Assembly: GCF_003605435.1 (NCBI RefSeq)
Contig: NZ_QXQB01000001.1
Location: forward strand, 558,001-622,000
Direction of reading: 5' to 3'
From: Paenibacillus pinisoli
GTDB lineage: Bacteria; Bacillota; Bacilli; Paenibacillales; Paenibacillaceae
Length of the DNA stretch: 64,000 nucleotides
Position 1 is the stretch's first letter. Every line of letters begins with the position of its first letter. The translations under genes were made by a program, and so were the position numbers. The notes below the pieces were generated by a model. The model saw nothing but the letters and a program-made list of their open reading frames with translations, was not told the DNA's origin and did not search any database. Positions 49,052 through 58,507 of this stretch are shown one piece after another.

Positions 49052-51122
49052 TGAATGAGTCTACCTCCGCATTTGCCGGTTCCTCTGGAGTGTTGGTCTC
49101 GACCGGAGGAGGTGTTGCGCCAGGGATATTCATGCCCGGCGCTCCTTCCAGCTGATTGTAATTAATATTGACGGTATCCACGAAATGTCCGTCGCGGTAT
49201 ACCGTAACTGTCGCTACCGTATCCGGCGACAGCACCAGGGTTACCGGAATCGTAACCGTCCCGTTAATGGAACGCGTCTCGCCCTTCACATCTCCCCGTG
49301 CGTCCGAATAATCGATCCGGATTTGGCTCGGCTTATCCAGGCTGGCTGGCGAGATCGTGACATTGTAGGAGCCCTGTTTGGCATCCGATGGAATGCCGGA
49401 GCTTACAGTTAACCTAATTTTGGTGCCCTTCGGTATCTTATCCATCGGATCGGCGTTGTTTACTTCAACAACATGGTCCTTGGCATGAACGTAACTCGGG
49501 ACATAAGAAATATCACTTTCCTCCAGCACCAGCTCCATCGACTTTATCCATTGACGCGCTGCGGACAGCTTGTAGTCGACAAGATCGATCATTTCGACCG
49601 TCTCGCGGCCAATGCTGACCACGAATGATATTTCCGCCTTTTCCGGATCGAACTGCTCGCCGTTTGCCGGCGTTTGCTCCAGAATGGTGCCAGGCTCATC
49701 CTCGCTGTTCTCCTCTTTAATGCGGATACGGTCCTCCGTTACGCCAAGAGCATTCAATTCTTCCTTGGCTACTTTAATGGACTGGCCGACATAGTTGCGA
49801 ATCGTCGACATCTCCGGACCGGCGCTGACCGTCAACGCAATCGAAGATCCAACCTTGACCTTCATATTTCTCTTGCTCTGTTCCATGACCTCGTCTAACG
49901 GCACATCCCGGCTAGGCTCCCTTGTTACAGGGTCTTCCACACGCAGCCCCGCTTCCTGGAGCTTGATTCTGGCATCATCCAACGTTTCGCCGACCACGAA
50001 AGGCACTTCGACTTCTTCCGTCTTGAATTTGTCAAGCACCCACATAAAACCGACAATGATCAGAGCCAGAATAGCCAAGGTAACACCGACCACGATAAGC
50101 GGCTTCTTCCAGCCGCCTTTCCCTTTGCGCTCTTCTTCCGCTTGCCAATTCACACCGGTGTCGGTAGCGCCTGGCCTCGGCTCCTTGCGGTCATTAAAGG
50201 ATCCGGTGGCCGCAGTCAACTCGCCGCCGCGAATGGCCGGCATGACGCGCGTCTCCTCCATATCGCTGTAATGTGAGAAGGTAACTTTCGGCTCATTCAG
50301 GCGATCGGGACGCAAGCACGTATCCAGATCAAGCAGCATCTCGTGAGCGGAGTCGTAGCGCTCGTTCGGATTTTTGCGCATCGCCTTCAGGATGACGTTC
50401 TCCACGCTTTGCGGGATATGAGGATTGACTGTACGCGGATCCTCGAACGTCTCCTGCAGATGCTTCAGCGCGACGCTGATCGGGCTTTCGCCTAGGAACG
50501 GCAGCTTGCCCGTCAGCATCTGGTACAACACGATGCCAAGCGAATACAAGTCCGACTTCTCGCCTGTATTGATGCCTTTCGCATGCTCCGGCGAGAAATA
50601 GTGAACGGAGCCGACGACAGAGCCCGTCTGCGTGATCGTCGTCGATGTAACTGCGCGGGCGATGCCGAAGTCCGTTACCTTCACCCGTCCGTTGTTGCCG
50701 ATAAGTATGTTATGAGGCTTAATATCGCGATGTATAATATGATTCTGATGCGCGTGATCCAGCGCGTCGCAGATTTGCACAGCGACCCGGACCGCTTCTT
50801 CAGCCTGAAGAGGCGCGCGCTCCTGAATAATTTCGTTCAGGTTGCTGCCCTCCACGTATTCCATCACAATGTAGTGCGTATCTTCCTCTTGCCCGACATC
50901 ATAGATACTAACGACATTGGGATGGGACAGAGCTGCCGCAGACTGCGCTTCTCTGCGGAATCGGCGGATGAACTCCTCGTCATTCACAAATTGCTGGCGC
51001 AGCACCTTCACGGCGACATTGCGGTTAAGCAGAACGTCATGCGCCTTGTATACAAGCGCCATTCCGCCGCCGCCAATTCTGGATAAAATCTCGTAACGGC
51101 CGCCTAAATCATGTCCGATCAT
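49026..51122 (-). CDS. prkC: PASTA-domain Ser/Thr protein kinase (PrkC/Stk1)
   Basis: The 698-residue protein has a cytoplasmic kinase domain (IGGGGMALVYKAHD, Lys39, HRDIKPHN with Asp133, DFG 151-153), a membrane helix near residues 345-365 (LIVVGVTLAILALIIVGFMW) and three external PASTA repeats (starting EVPFVVGETLDDA, IRNYVGQSIKVA and MIDLVDYKLSAA). A beta-rich domain and Pro/Glu-rich tail follow. PrkC senses muropeptides and triggers spore germination and cell-wall responses. The gene overlaps prpC by four bases. Confidence 0.96.
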   Translation of the reverse strand: MIGHDLGGRYEILSRIGGGGMALVYKAHDVLLNRNVAVKVLRQQFVNDEEFIRRFRREAQSAAALSHPNVVSIYDVGQEEDTHYIVMEYVEGSNLNEIIQERAPLQAEEAVRVAVQICDALDHAHQNHIIHRDIKPHNILIGNNGRVKVTDFGIARAVTSTTITQTGSVVGSVHYFSPEHAKGINTGEKSDLYSLGIVLYQMLTGKLPFLGESPISVALKHLQETFEDPRTVNPHIPQSVENVILKAMRKNPNERYDSAHEMLLDLDTCLRPDRLNEPKVTFSHYSDMEETRVMPAIRGGELTAATGSFNDRKEPRPGATDTGVNWQAEEERKGKGGWKKPLIVVGVTLAILALIIVGFMWVLDKFKTEEVEVPFVVGETLDDARIKLQEAGLRVEDPVTREPSRDVPLDEVMEQSKRNMKVKVGSSIALTVSAGPEMSTIRNYVGQSIKVAKEELNALGVTEDRIRIKEENSEDEPGTILEQTPANGEQFDPEKAEISFVVSIGRETVEMIDLVDYKLSAARQWIKSMELVLEESDISYVPSYVHAKDHVVEVNNADPMDKIPKGTKIRLTVSSGIPSDAKQGSYNVTISPASLDKPSQIRIDYSDARGDVKGETRSINGTVTIPVTLVLSPDTVATVTVYRDGHFVDTVNINYNQLEGAPGMNIPGATPPPVETNTPEEPANAEVDSFNGESEGEQ

Positions 51123-51889
51123 ACTGAGCCCTCCTCCCGCTTAGCGCTGGAAGCTCCCTGCAGAAGCACAACCGTCACATTGTCGTCTCCCCCTGCTTCG
51201 AGCGCCAGCCCAATGAGATGATCCGCTTTGCCGCCCAGCTCAAGCTCCTCGCCAGCGACAACAGCTTGCATCTCTTGTTCGCTAACCATATTGGTCAACC
51301 CGTCGCTGCATAACAGCAGCACATCCTCCGGCGACCATGACAGCGATTGGACATCGATCTCGACTTGCGGATCGGTGCCGATCGCCCGGGTCAGCACATT
51401 GCGGCGCGGGTGATTGGCAGCTTCTTCATCCGTAAGCTGGCCGGATCTCAGCAGCTCATTGACGAGCGAATGATCCGTCGTCAGAAGCTGAATCGATTCC
51501 TTAGTCACCCTATAGGCCCTGCTGTCGCCTACATGCCCGATAATGGCGTTATGGTCATGCAGCATAGCAGCTACGATCGTCGTCCCCATATTGTGATACT
51601 GCTCATTGCTGGCCGCTTTGGCGTAGATCGACTCATTCGCCTCGCTGATTGCCTGGCGGATCAGCATCTTTCCTTCTTCTTCGGTCAAGCTAGGCTTCGC
51701 GGCATGCTGCTCCAGCACGCTGCGGAAGGCGTTCACCGCCATTTCGCTGGCGACATCGCCGGCCTGATGGCCGCCCATGCCGTCAGCTACAATAGCCAGC
51801 GTGACGCCGTTATCCAATTGGCCAACCCAAGACTGGTCTTCATTGACATGCCTGACTCGTCCGACATTACTGCGGTTTGCCGTTAACAA
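51119..51889 (-). CDS. prpC: PP2C-type protein phosphatase (PrpC/Stp1)
   Basis: The 256-residue protein has the PPM metal motifs: RHVNEDQSWVG, VADGMGGHQAGDVAS, IGHVGDSRAYR, LLCSDGLTN and GGDDNVTVVLL. It removes phosphate from proteins modified by the adjacent PrkC kinase. The stop overlaps the kinase start (ATGA), and rlmN ends seven bases upstream. The order is conserved in Firmicutes. Confidence 0.96.
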   Translation of the reverse strand: MLTANRSNVGRVRHVNEDQSWVGQLDNGVTLAIVADGMGGHQAGDVASEMAVNAFRSVLEQHAAKPSLTEEEGKMLIRQAISEANESIYAKAASNEQYHNMGTTIVAAMLHDHNAIIGHVGDSRAYRVTKESIQLLTTDHSLVNELLRSGQLTDEEAANHPRRNVLTRAIGTDPQVEIDVQSLSWSPEDVLLLCSDGLTNMVSEQEMQAVVAGEELELGGKADHLIGLALEAGGDDNVTVVLLQGASSAKREEGSV

Positions 51890-51896
51890 TGGTTCA

Positions 51897-52943
51897 TCAC
51901 CTCGTCGTGGACTCCATGTGCTTCGCTCTTAATTGGCCGCAAGCGGCTGCGATATCATGGCCTTGCTCCCTGCGAATCGTCACGTTGATCTTGTTGCGCT
52001 CAAGCACACGCTGGAATTCAAAGATATCCTCGCGCGGTGTCCGAACGTAATTGCGCTCCGGCACGTGGTTGACCGGAATGAGATTGACATGGCACAGCAT
52101 GTCTTTCAGCACATCCGCCAGCTCCTGCGCATGCTCAGCCTGGTCGTTGACCCCGCCGATAAGCGCGTATTCAAACGTAATTCTTCTGCCCGTCTTGGCG
52201 ATATAGTAGCGGCAAGCCTCAATGACATCCTCGAACGGGAATCTCCGGTTGACCGGCATCAGCTTGGAACGAAGCTTGTCGTTCGGCGCATGAATCGAGA
52301 TCGCCAGATTGATCTGCGTGTTCTCGTCGGCGAACTTGTACATGCTTGGCACAATACCGCTTGTCGATACGGTAATATGGCGCTGGCCGATATTCAGCCC
52401 TTTCTCGTGAATCATATTCCGGAGAAATGTCATGGTAGCTTCATAGTTCTCGAACGGTTCGCCAGAACCCATGATGACGATGCTGGATACCCGCTCGCCT
52501 GTCGCATCCAGCATCTGCTGAGCCGTAACGACTTGCGCCACGATCTCGCCAGCCGTCAGATTGCGTTTCAGTCCGCCCAGCGTGGAGGCGCAGAATGTAC
52601 AGCCGATCCGGCAGCCGACCTGCGTCGTGACACAGATGCTGTTGCCATAGTTGTGGCGCATAATTACCGTCTCGATCGCATGGTTGTCATGCAGCCCGAA
52701 CAGGAACTTGACGGTTCCGTCCCTGGATTCGAATTTTGTAATTTCCGTAAGCGTGACGAATTGGAACTGGTCGTCCAGCTTCTCGCGAAGCTCCTTCGGA
52801 AGATTCGTCATCTCCTCGAAGCTCTTCACCCGCTTGACGTAGAGCCAGTCGAACAGTTGCTCCCCGCGAAAAGCAGGCTCGCCGTTCTCTTTCATCCAGT
52901 CTCTAAGTCCATCTAGCGTATAATCATAAATAATCGGTTTCAT
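51897..52943 (-). CDS. rlmN: 23S rRNA (adenine2503-C2) methyltransferase
   Basis: The 348-residue radical SAM enzyme carries [12 protein letters not shown] with the iron-sulfur cysteines 111, 115 and 118, plus [14 protein letters not shown] and [11 protein letters not shown] further on. RlmN methylates A2503 in 23S rRNA and A37 in some tRNAs. It precedes prpC by seven bases. A 110-bp gap separates it from rsmB upstream. Confidence 0.96.
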   Translation of the reverse strand: MKPIIYDYTLDGLRDWMKENGEPAFRGEQLFDWLYVKRVKSFEEMTNLPKELREKLDDQFQFVTLTEITKFESRDGTVKFLFGLHDNHAIETVIMRHNYGNSICVTTQVGCRIGCTFCASTLGGLKRNLTAGEIVAQVVTAQQMLDATGERVSSIVIMGSGEPFENYEATMTFLRNMIHEKGLNIGQRHITVSTSGIVPSMYKFADENTQINLAISIHAPNDKLRSKLMPVNRRFPFEDVIEACRYYIAKTGRRITFEYALIGGVNDQAEHAQELADVLKDMLCHVNLIPVNHVPERNYVRTPREDIFEFQRVLERNKINVTIRREQGHDIAAACGQLRAKHMESTTR

Positions 52944-53056
52944 CTCATCACACCTGTATTTTATTGTAGAACGGCCTCATCTATGACTATGCAAATTTCT
53001 ACGGGCCGTTATCGATTTATTTTACCACAAACGCCCAACCTCAGCCAGAAGCCGCG

Positions 53057-54556
53057 TCAGCGGACCTTGACCATGCGTGCGATATAGAATCCGTCGCTGC
53101 CAAAGTGCTGGGGCAGCAGCTGCAATTGGCCGTCGAAATCATCGCCGACAACGCCTGCGCTCTGCAGGCTGCGCAGAATCGCCTCCGGCCAGTCCGCATC
53201 GAGACGAAACTCGGGATGCTCGCCGAGGAAGGCCTCGATCTGGCGTTCATTCTCTTCCCGCTCCATCGTGCATGTGCTGTAAACTAACGTGCCGCCGGGA
53301 CGGACGAGCCCGCTGACGCGCTCCAGCAGCTGCCGTTGCAGAGCCGCAATCTCCGTAATGTCGCCTTCGGTCTTGGTCCATTTGATCTCCGGCTTTCTCC
53401 TGATGACGCCAAAGCCGGAGCAAGGGGCATCCAGCAAGACGGCGTCCATCGACTCCGGCGCGAATCGCTCCGGCAGCGCCAGCGCATCGCCGACGACCGC
53501 CTCCACATTGCGCAGCTTGAGCCTCTCCGTCTGCGCCGTGATCAGCTCCCGCTTATGCGCATGAAGATCGTTGGCCCATACCTTGCCTTTACCTTCCATC
53601 AGCTCTGCCATATGCGAGCTCTTGCCGCCGGGGGCGGCGCAGCAGTCCAGCACCTTCATGCCGGGCTTGGGTGCCACTACCTCTGCGACGAGCATGGAGC
53701 TCTCATCCTGCAGCGACCACAGGCCTTGCCGGAATGCATCCGTGTCAGCGAGATTGCCTCCCCCGGATACAACAATGCCCGATGGCGCAATTGCGGAAGC
53801 CTCCGCATGGGCGCCCTGATCCCGAAGCTCCTGCAGCCGCTCATCGCGGCCTGCAAGCACCGTGTTCACCCGGATGCTGGCATGCGGCTGCTCGTTGCCC
53901 GCCGCGCAGATCGCTTCGGCTGTCTCGGCGCCGTAGGCAGCCACCCATCGTGCTACGAGCCATTCCGGGTAGGAATGCCGGAGCGCAATGGTAGCGACAG
54001 GCGTCTTCTCTTGAATCGCGGAGAGCACGAGCTCCGCGCGGCTCCGGTCCATGCTGCGCAATACGCCGTTCACCATGCCGGATATGCCGGTATGCCCTCT
54101 TCGCTTGGCAATCGCAACGGCCTCGTTCACCGCTGCATGGGTCGGTATCCGATCCAGGAACAGCAGCTGGTAGGCGCTCATTCTGAGCAGCTGATGCACC
54201 CACTTGTCCAGTTTGTGCAGCCCTTTGGCCACGAACTTCGACAGCCAATGATCCAGTGTAGCCTGCCGGCTGATCGTACCGTACACCAGCTCCGTCGCAA
54301 GGCCTGCGTCCTGTCTCGACAAGCCGGAGTCCTGCAGCGAGCGGTTCAGCTGAATATTGCTGTAGGCGCCCGATTCCGCCACCTTCACCAGAATGTTCAG
54401 CGCCAGCTCGCGCGGCGTTACTGATTTGCGCTTCGGCGCTTCAGCCTGCGGCCGGCTGCCGCCTCGCCCGCCTGGATGACGGCGGTTGCCGTGCGGCGCC
54501 TTGCCGGAAGGGCTGCTGCCCTTGCCCGCCGAACGCCCGTTGTCCCCGCCGCTCAT
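53057..54556 (-). CDS. rsmB: 16S rRNA (cytosine967-C5) methyltransferase
   Basis: The 499-residue protein starts with a Gly/basic leader (about 45 residues, longer than usual), then a NusB-like RNA-binding domain (ALNILVKVAESGAYSNIQLN) and a Rossmann methyltransferase domain (LDCCAAPGGKSSHMAELM, DAPCSGFGVIRRKPEIKW, VYSTCTMEREENE with the catalytic cysteines). It overlaps the fmt stop by four bases, so fmt and rsmB are coupled. The order def-fmt-rsmB is conserved. Confidence 0.95.
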   Translation of the reverse strand: MSGGDNGRSAGKGSSPSGKAPHGNRRHPGGRGGSRPQAEAPKRKSVTPRELALNILVKVAESGAYSNIQLNRSLQDSGLSRQDAGLATELVYGTISRQATLDHWLSKFVAKGLHKLDKWVHQLLRMSAYQLLFLDRIPTHAAVNEAVAIAKRRGHTGISGMVNGVLRSMDRSRAELVLSAIQEKTPVATIALRHSYPEWLVARWVAAYGAETAEAICAAGNEQPHASIRVNTVLAGRDERLQELRDQGAHAEASAIAPSGIVVSGGGNLADTDAFRQGLWSLQDESSMLVAEVVAPKPGMKVLDCCAAPGGKSSHMAELMEGKGKVWANDLHAHKRELITAQTERLKLRNVEAVVGDALALPERFAPESMDAVLLDAPCSGFGVIRRKPEIKWTKTEGDITEIAALQRQLLERVSGLVRPGGTLVYSTCTMEREENERQIEAFLGEHPEFRLDADWPEAILRSLQSAGVVGDDFDGQLQLLPQHFGSDGFYIARMVKVR

Positions 54557-55500
54557 TGCTCCTCACCTTCGCCGAAGCTCGAGCCCGGCTCGATCCGTGC
54601 GCCTTTGATCCATTCCGAGACAGCCATCACGCGCTTGCCGGCTGGCTGAATTTCCTTCAGCAGCAGTCTGCCCTCTCCTGTCTGCACGACAATGCCGTTC
54701 GCATCGGCGGACACAATCTCGCCTGGCGCAGCATTCCCGCTGCGCCCTTCAAGCGGCTCACAGACGCGAACCTTGAACACCTCACCGTTCAAGTAGGTGA
54801 AAGCGCCCGCCATCGGCGACAAGCCTCTGACCTGGTTGAACAGCGCTCTTGCCGGCTTGCTCCAATCGATCCGCTCGTCCTCGCGGCTTAGATTCGGCGC
54901 ATATGTAGCCTCTTCCTCTGACTGCGGCACAGCTTGTACAGTGCCTTCTATAATAGACGGCAGTGTCTCGCCAAGCAGCTTGGCGCCTGCCAGGCTCAGC
55001 TTCTCGAACATGCTGCCCGACGTATCCTCATCCAGAATCGGCAGCGCGACTTTGCTGATCATATCGCCCGTGTCGAGCCCTTCCGCCATATACATAATCG
55101 TGACGCCTGTCTCAGGCTCACCGTTCATAATTGAACGCTGAATCGGCGCTCCGCCGCGGTACTTCGGCAGCAGCGACCCGTGCACATTGATGCAGCCGAG
55201 ACGTGGAAGCTCCAGTACAGCTTTCGGCAGTATTTGCCCATATGCGGCCGTCACGATCAAATCCGGCTTATATTCCGCCAGCTCCGCCACAGCTTCCGGA
55301 TTCCTCATCCGCTCAGGCTGCAATACAGGTATACCAAACGACAACGCCGCTTCCTTGACAGGGGGCGGCGTCAACGTTTTTTTGCGGCCCTTCGGCCGAT
55401 CCGGCTGCGTTACGACGGCGACGACCTCATAGCCGCCGGAGACCAGCAATTGCAAGGAGGGGACGGCGAAATCCGGCGTCCCCATAAATACGATACGCAT
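54553..55500 (-). CDS. fmt: Methionyl-tRNA formyltransferase
   Basis: The 315-residue protein begins MRIVFMGTPDFAVPSLQLLV and has INVHGSLLPKYRGGAPIQRS with the catalytic Asn and His, plus the C-terminal anticodon-binding domain. It formylates initiator Met-tRNA. The ATG at 55498-55500 is used; a TTG just before it overlaps the def end. Together with def it forms the formylation and deformylation pair. Confidence 0.97.
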   Translation of the reverse strand: MRIVFMGTPDFAVPSLQLLVSGGYEVVAVVTQPDRPKGRKKTLTPPPVKEAALSFGIPVLQPERMRNPEAVAELAEYKPDLIVTAAYGQILPKAVLELPRLGCINVHGSLLPKYRGGAPIQRSIMNGEPETGVTIMYMAEGLDTGDMISKVALPILDEDTSGSMFEKLSLAGAKLLGETLPSIIEGTVQAVPQSEEEATYAPNLSREDERIDWSKPARALFNQVRGLSPMAGAFTYLNGEVFKVRVCEPLEGRSGNAAPGEIVSADANGIVVQTGEGRLLLKEIQPAGKRVMAVSEWIKGARIEPGSSFGEGEEQ

Positions 55501-55503
55501 CAA

Positions 55504-55989
55504 TTACTCGCCGCCTTTTCTCTGTATGTCCGAAATGTCATAGACACTCTCCGCCAAATCCGTGAATAAGATGCCGTTCAGATGGTCGATCTCATGCTGG
55601 AATGCGCGCGCAAAGTATCCGCTCGCATTCACGGTGAATTTCTCTCCGCTGCTGTTCTGCCCCTCCACCACGATGCTCTCTGCCCGGCGCACTTCGCCGT
55701 TCAGGTTCGGTATGCTGAGACAGCCCTCCGGGCCAAGCTGCTCGCCCTCTTGCTGCACGATAACCGGGTTGACCATCTCCACCAGACCGTTCTCGTCGCC
55801 TACGTCCACAACAATAACCCGCTTGGAGATGCCGATCTGCGGCGCCGCCAGACCGACGCCTTGCGCGTCATACATCGTCTCCGCCATATCCTTCAGCAGC
55901 TTCTTCAAATTATCGTTGAACTTCGTAACCTCCTTGGCTACTTCGCGCAATACCGGGTCCGGCTCCTTTACGATCAAACGAATACTCAT
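55504..55989 (-). CDS. def: Peptide deformylase
   Basis: The 161-residue protein has all three motifs: GVGLAAPQIG (44-53), EGCLSIP with metal ligand Cys90, and QHEIDHLNG with His132, Glu133 and His136. It removes the formyl group from nascent proteins. It lies between priA and fmt as in most Firmicutes. The ATG follows GGAAGGGAAGC. Confidence 0.97.
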   Translation of the reverse strand: MSIRLIVKEPDPVLREVAKEVTKFNDNLKKLLKDMAETMYDAQGVGLAAPQIGISKRVIVVDVGDENGLVEMVNPVIVQQEGEQLGPEGCLSIPNLNGEVRRAESIVVEGQNSSGEKFTVNASGYFARAFQHEIDHLNGILFTDLAESVYDISDIQRKGGE

Positions 55990-56026
55990 GTTGCTTCCCT
56001 TCCTTTACTCAATATCTATCGATTTT

Positions 56027-58507
56027 TTATAAAATGACCTGGGGATCGACGTCGACGCTGAACGTGACGTTCTTCTGCGGCGGCCCCTCCGTAAACGGCT
56101 GGAGCGCGCGGCGTACAAGCGCGGATGCGTCGATGCTACCACGATATTTTATCACAACTTGAAAGCGGTAGCGATCTTTCATTCTCGCAATCGGAGAAGC
56201 GACAGGACCCAGCACCTCAAGCGCCCGCGGCAGCCCGCTTCCCAGCGGGGCAAGCAAGCCCTCATGCTCGGCCAGCTCCTTCAGCTCCGCAGCGAACCGG
56301 CTGCTTACCGACACCAGCAGCGGAAGCTGCTCATGCGACATCGTCACCAGCACCAGCCGGCAGTACGGCGGGTAGCCCATCATCGACCGGTGGCGAAGCT
56401 CTTCGCCGATGAAAGCCGCATAATCGTGCTGCTGCGCTGTCGTAATCGCGTAATGCTCAGGCGTATAGGTCTGAATGACAACTTCGCCCTCCAGCTCATG
56501 CCTGCCCGCCCTTCCGGCGACCTGCGTCAGCAACTGGAACGTCTTCTCCGCTGCGCGGAAATCCGGGAGATGCAGCGACGTGTCCGCCGCGATAACGCCT
56601 ACTAATGTAACATATGGGAAATCGAGCCCTTTGGCTACCATTTGAGTACCAAGCAATACATCGGCTTGCCGCTCTCCGAACCGCTTCAGCAGCTTCTCAT
56701 GCGAATGCTTCTCCGTTGTCGTGTCGACATCCATCCGGATAACCCGGATGCCGGGGAACAGCTTGGCCAGCTCTTCCTCCACCCGCTGCGTGCCTGTGCC
56801 GAAGTAGCGGATATGCTCGCTGCTGCAAGCCGGGCACTCCTTGGGAGCCTGCTCCGCATGGCCGCAGTAGTGGCATCTGAGCACACGCGTCTTCTGATGG
56901 TATGTAAGCGAGATGTCGCAATGCGGACAAGAGGCCGTATGGCCGCATGTGCGGCACATGACAAATGTGGAGTAGCCTCGCCGGTTCAGCAGCAGCACCG
57001 ACTGCTCGCCGCGCTCCAGCCGCTCCTGAAGCTTGGCATGCAGCTTGCGGCTGAACATGGAGCGATTCCCGCCGCGCAGCTCCTCGCGCATGTCGACAAC
57101 CTCCACCTCCGGCATCGGACGGCCGCCGACCCGCTCCGGCATTGGGAGCAGCGCTGGAGCGCCGCCTCCTTGGGCAGGGCGCTTGGCTGCCGCATACGAT
57201 TCCATGGAAGGCGTAGCCGACCCCAGAATGACCGTCGCGCCATGCTGCTTCGCCCTTCTTACGGCAACATCGCGCGCATGATACTTGGGGCTCTCCTCCT
57301 GCTTGTAGGAGGATTCATGCTCTTCATCTATTATAATGAGGCCAATGCGTTCAAATGGGGCAAATATCGCCGAGCGCGCGCCAATCGCCACCTCCGCCCG
57401 CTTGCTGCGGATTTTGCGCCATTCATCGAACCGCTCGCCGCTGGACAGGCGGCTATGCAGCACCGCGACGGCTTCGCCGAAGCGGCCTTTGAACCGCTCT
57501 ACCATTTGAGGCGTCAACGAAATCTCAGGCACAAGCACGATGGCTTGCCTTCCCTGCTCCAGACAATATTGAATCGACTGCAGATAGACCTCCGTCTTGC
57601 CGCTACCCGTTACCCCGTGCAGCAGCATCGTGCGGCCTTCACCTTCCTCCAGCGCCTCCGCAATGCGCGAAAATACAGCTTGCTGCCCCTCCATAAGCTG
57701 CAGCGGCTTTGTACGGGTAAAGTTCCGGTCCGCATACGGATCGCGGCCACTCTCTACCTCCCGAAGCACAAGCAGCTCCTTCTCGACCAGCGCCTTGATG
57801 CTTGCGGCCGAAGCGCCGGACGCTTGAACCATGTCCTGCAGCGGCATCGACTCGCCATGCTCATACATGAAGGCCAGCGCCTCGCGCTGCTTGGCTGCGC
57901 GGGCGGGTATATGCTCCAAAGCCTGCTCCAGGCTAAGCCGGGATTCCGGCAGAAACACCGTCAGCACCATTTTGACCGACAGCCTGTCCTTTATGGAAGA
58001 TTGCTGCACCAGCGTCCCGTCGCCAAGCGCTTGCTTGACGGCCGTCACATGCTCCGGGAACCGCGCAAGCAGCGCGTCCAGCTTCACAAGGCCGTCGCTC
58101 TTTCCAATCCAGTCCGCAAGCTCATCCGGCAGCATCCCGGTATCCGACGGATCGGCAAGCCCGATCTTCTTCTCTTCCTTGCCTTTCAAGGCAGCCGGAA
58201 TCATCGCTTGCAGCGCTTGCGTCCATGAACAGCAGTATTTTTCGCTCATCCACCTGGACAGCTCAATCATATCGGGCAGAAGAGGCGGCACAGCGTCCAG
58301 CAGCTCAGCTATCGGCTTGATGCGGGACATATCCACAGATGCAGACTCTGCAATGCCAATGACGAAACCTTGCAGCACTCTCCCGCCAAAAGGAACGCCT
58401 ACCCGGCTGCCCACTTCGAGCCAGGACTGCATCTCACTTGGCACTTCATAGTCAAACGGCCGATCCGTCTGGCGGCTCGGCACGTCTACAATCACTTTGG
58501 CTATCAT
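56027..58507 (-). CDS. priA: Primosomal replication restart helicase PriA
   Basis: The 826-residue protein has the N-terminal DNA-binding domain, helicase motif I LHGVTGSGKTEVYL, motif II IDEEHESSYKQE, and the eight-cysteine zinc insert (CRTCGHTASCPHC then CHYCGHAEQAPKECPAC). The later motifs (VLLGTQMVAKGLDF, VAGRAGR) and the C-terminal domain follow. It reloads the replisome at stalled forks. The start overlaps the coaBC stop by four bases. Confidence 0.97.
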   Translation of the reverse strand: MIAKVIVDVPSRQTDRPFDYEVPSEMQSWLEVGSRVGVPFGGRVLQGFVIGIAESASVDMSRIKPIAELLDAVPPLLPDMIELSRWMSEKYCCSWTQALQAMIPAALKGKEEKKIGLADPSDTGMLPDELADWIGKSDGLVKLDALLARFPEHVTAVKQALGDGTLVQQSSIKDRLSVKMVLTVFLPESRLSLEQALEHIPARAAKQREALAFMYEHGESMPLQDMVQASGASAASIKALVEKELLVLREVESGRDPYADRNFTRTKPLQLMEGQQAVFSRIAEALEEGEGRTMLLHGVTGSGKTEVYLQSIQYCLEQGRQAIVLVPEISLTPQMVERFKGRFGEAVAVLHSRLSSGERFDEWRKIRSKRAEVAIGARSAIFAPFERIGLIIIDEEHESSYKQEESPKYHARDVAVRRAKQHGATVILGSATPSMESYAAAKRPAQGGGAPALLPMPERVGGRPMPEVEVVDMREELRGGNRSMFSRKLHAKLQERLERGEQSVLLLNRRGYSTFVMCRTCGHTASCPHCDISLTYHQKTRVLRCHYCGHAEQAPKECPACSSEHIRYFGTGTQRVEEELAKLFPGIRVIRMDVDTTTEKHSHEKLLKRFGERQADVLLGTQMVAKGLDFPYVTLVGVIAADTSLHLPDFRAAEKTFQLLTQVAGRAGRHELEGEVVIQTYTPEHYAITTAQQHDYAAFIGEELRHRSMMGYPPYCRLVLVTMSHEQLPLLVSVSSRFAAELKELAEHEGLLAPLGSGLPRALEVLGPVASPIARMKDRYRFQVVIKYRGSIDASALVRRALQPFTEGPPQKNVTFSVDVDPQVIL

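Noticed and set aside
53336-54424. Long + strand open frame opposite rsmB
   Set aside because: Antisense shadow of a secure gene, with biased composition and no recognisable domain.
56642-58228. Long + strand open frame (528 codons) opposite priA
   Set aside because: It mirrors the high-GC codon pattern of priA on the other strand, is rich in Arg, Gln, His and Leu without motifs, and has no ribosome site.
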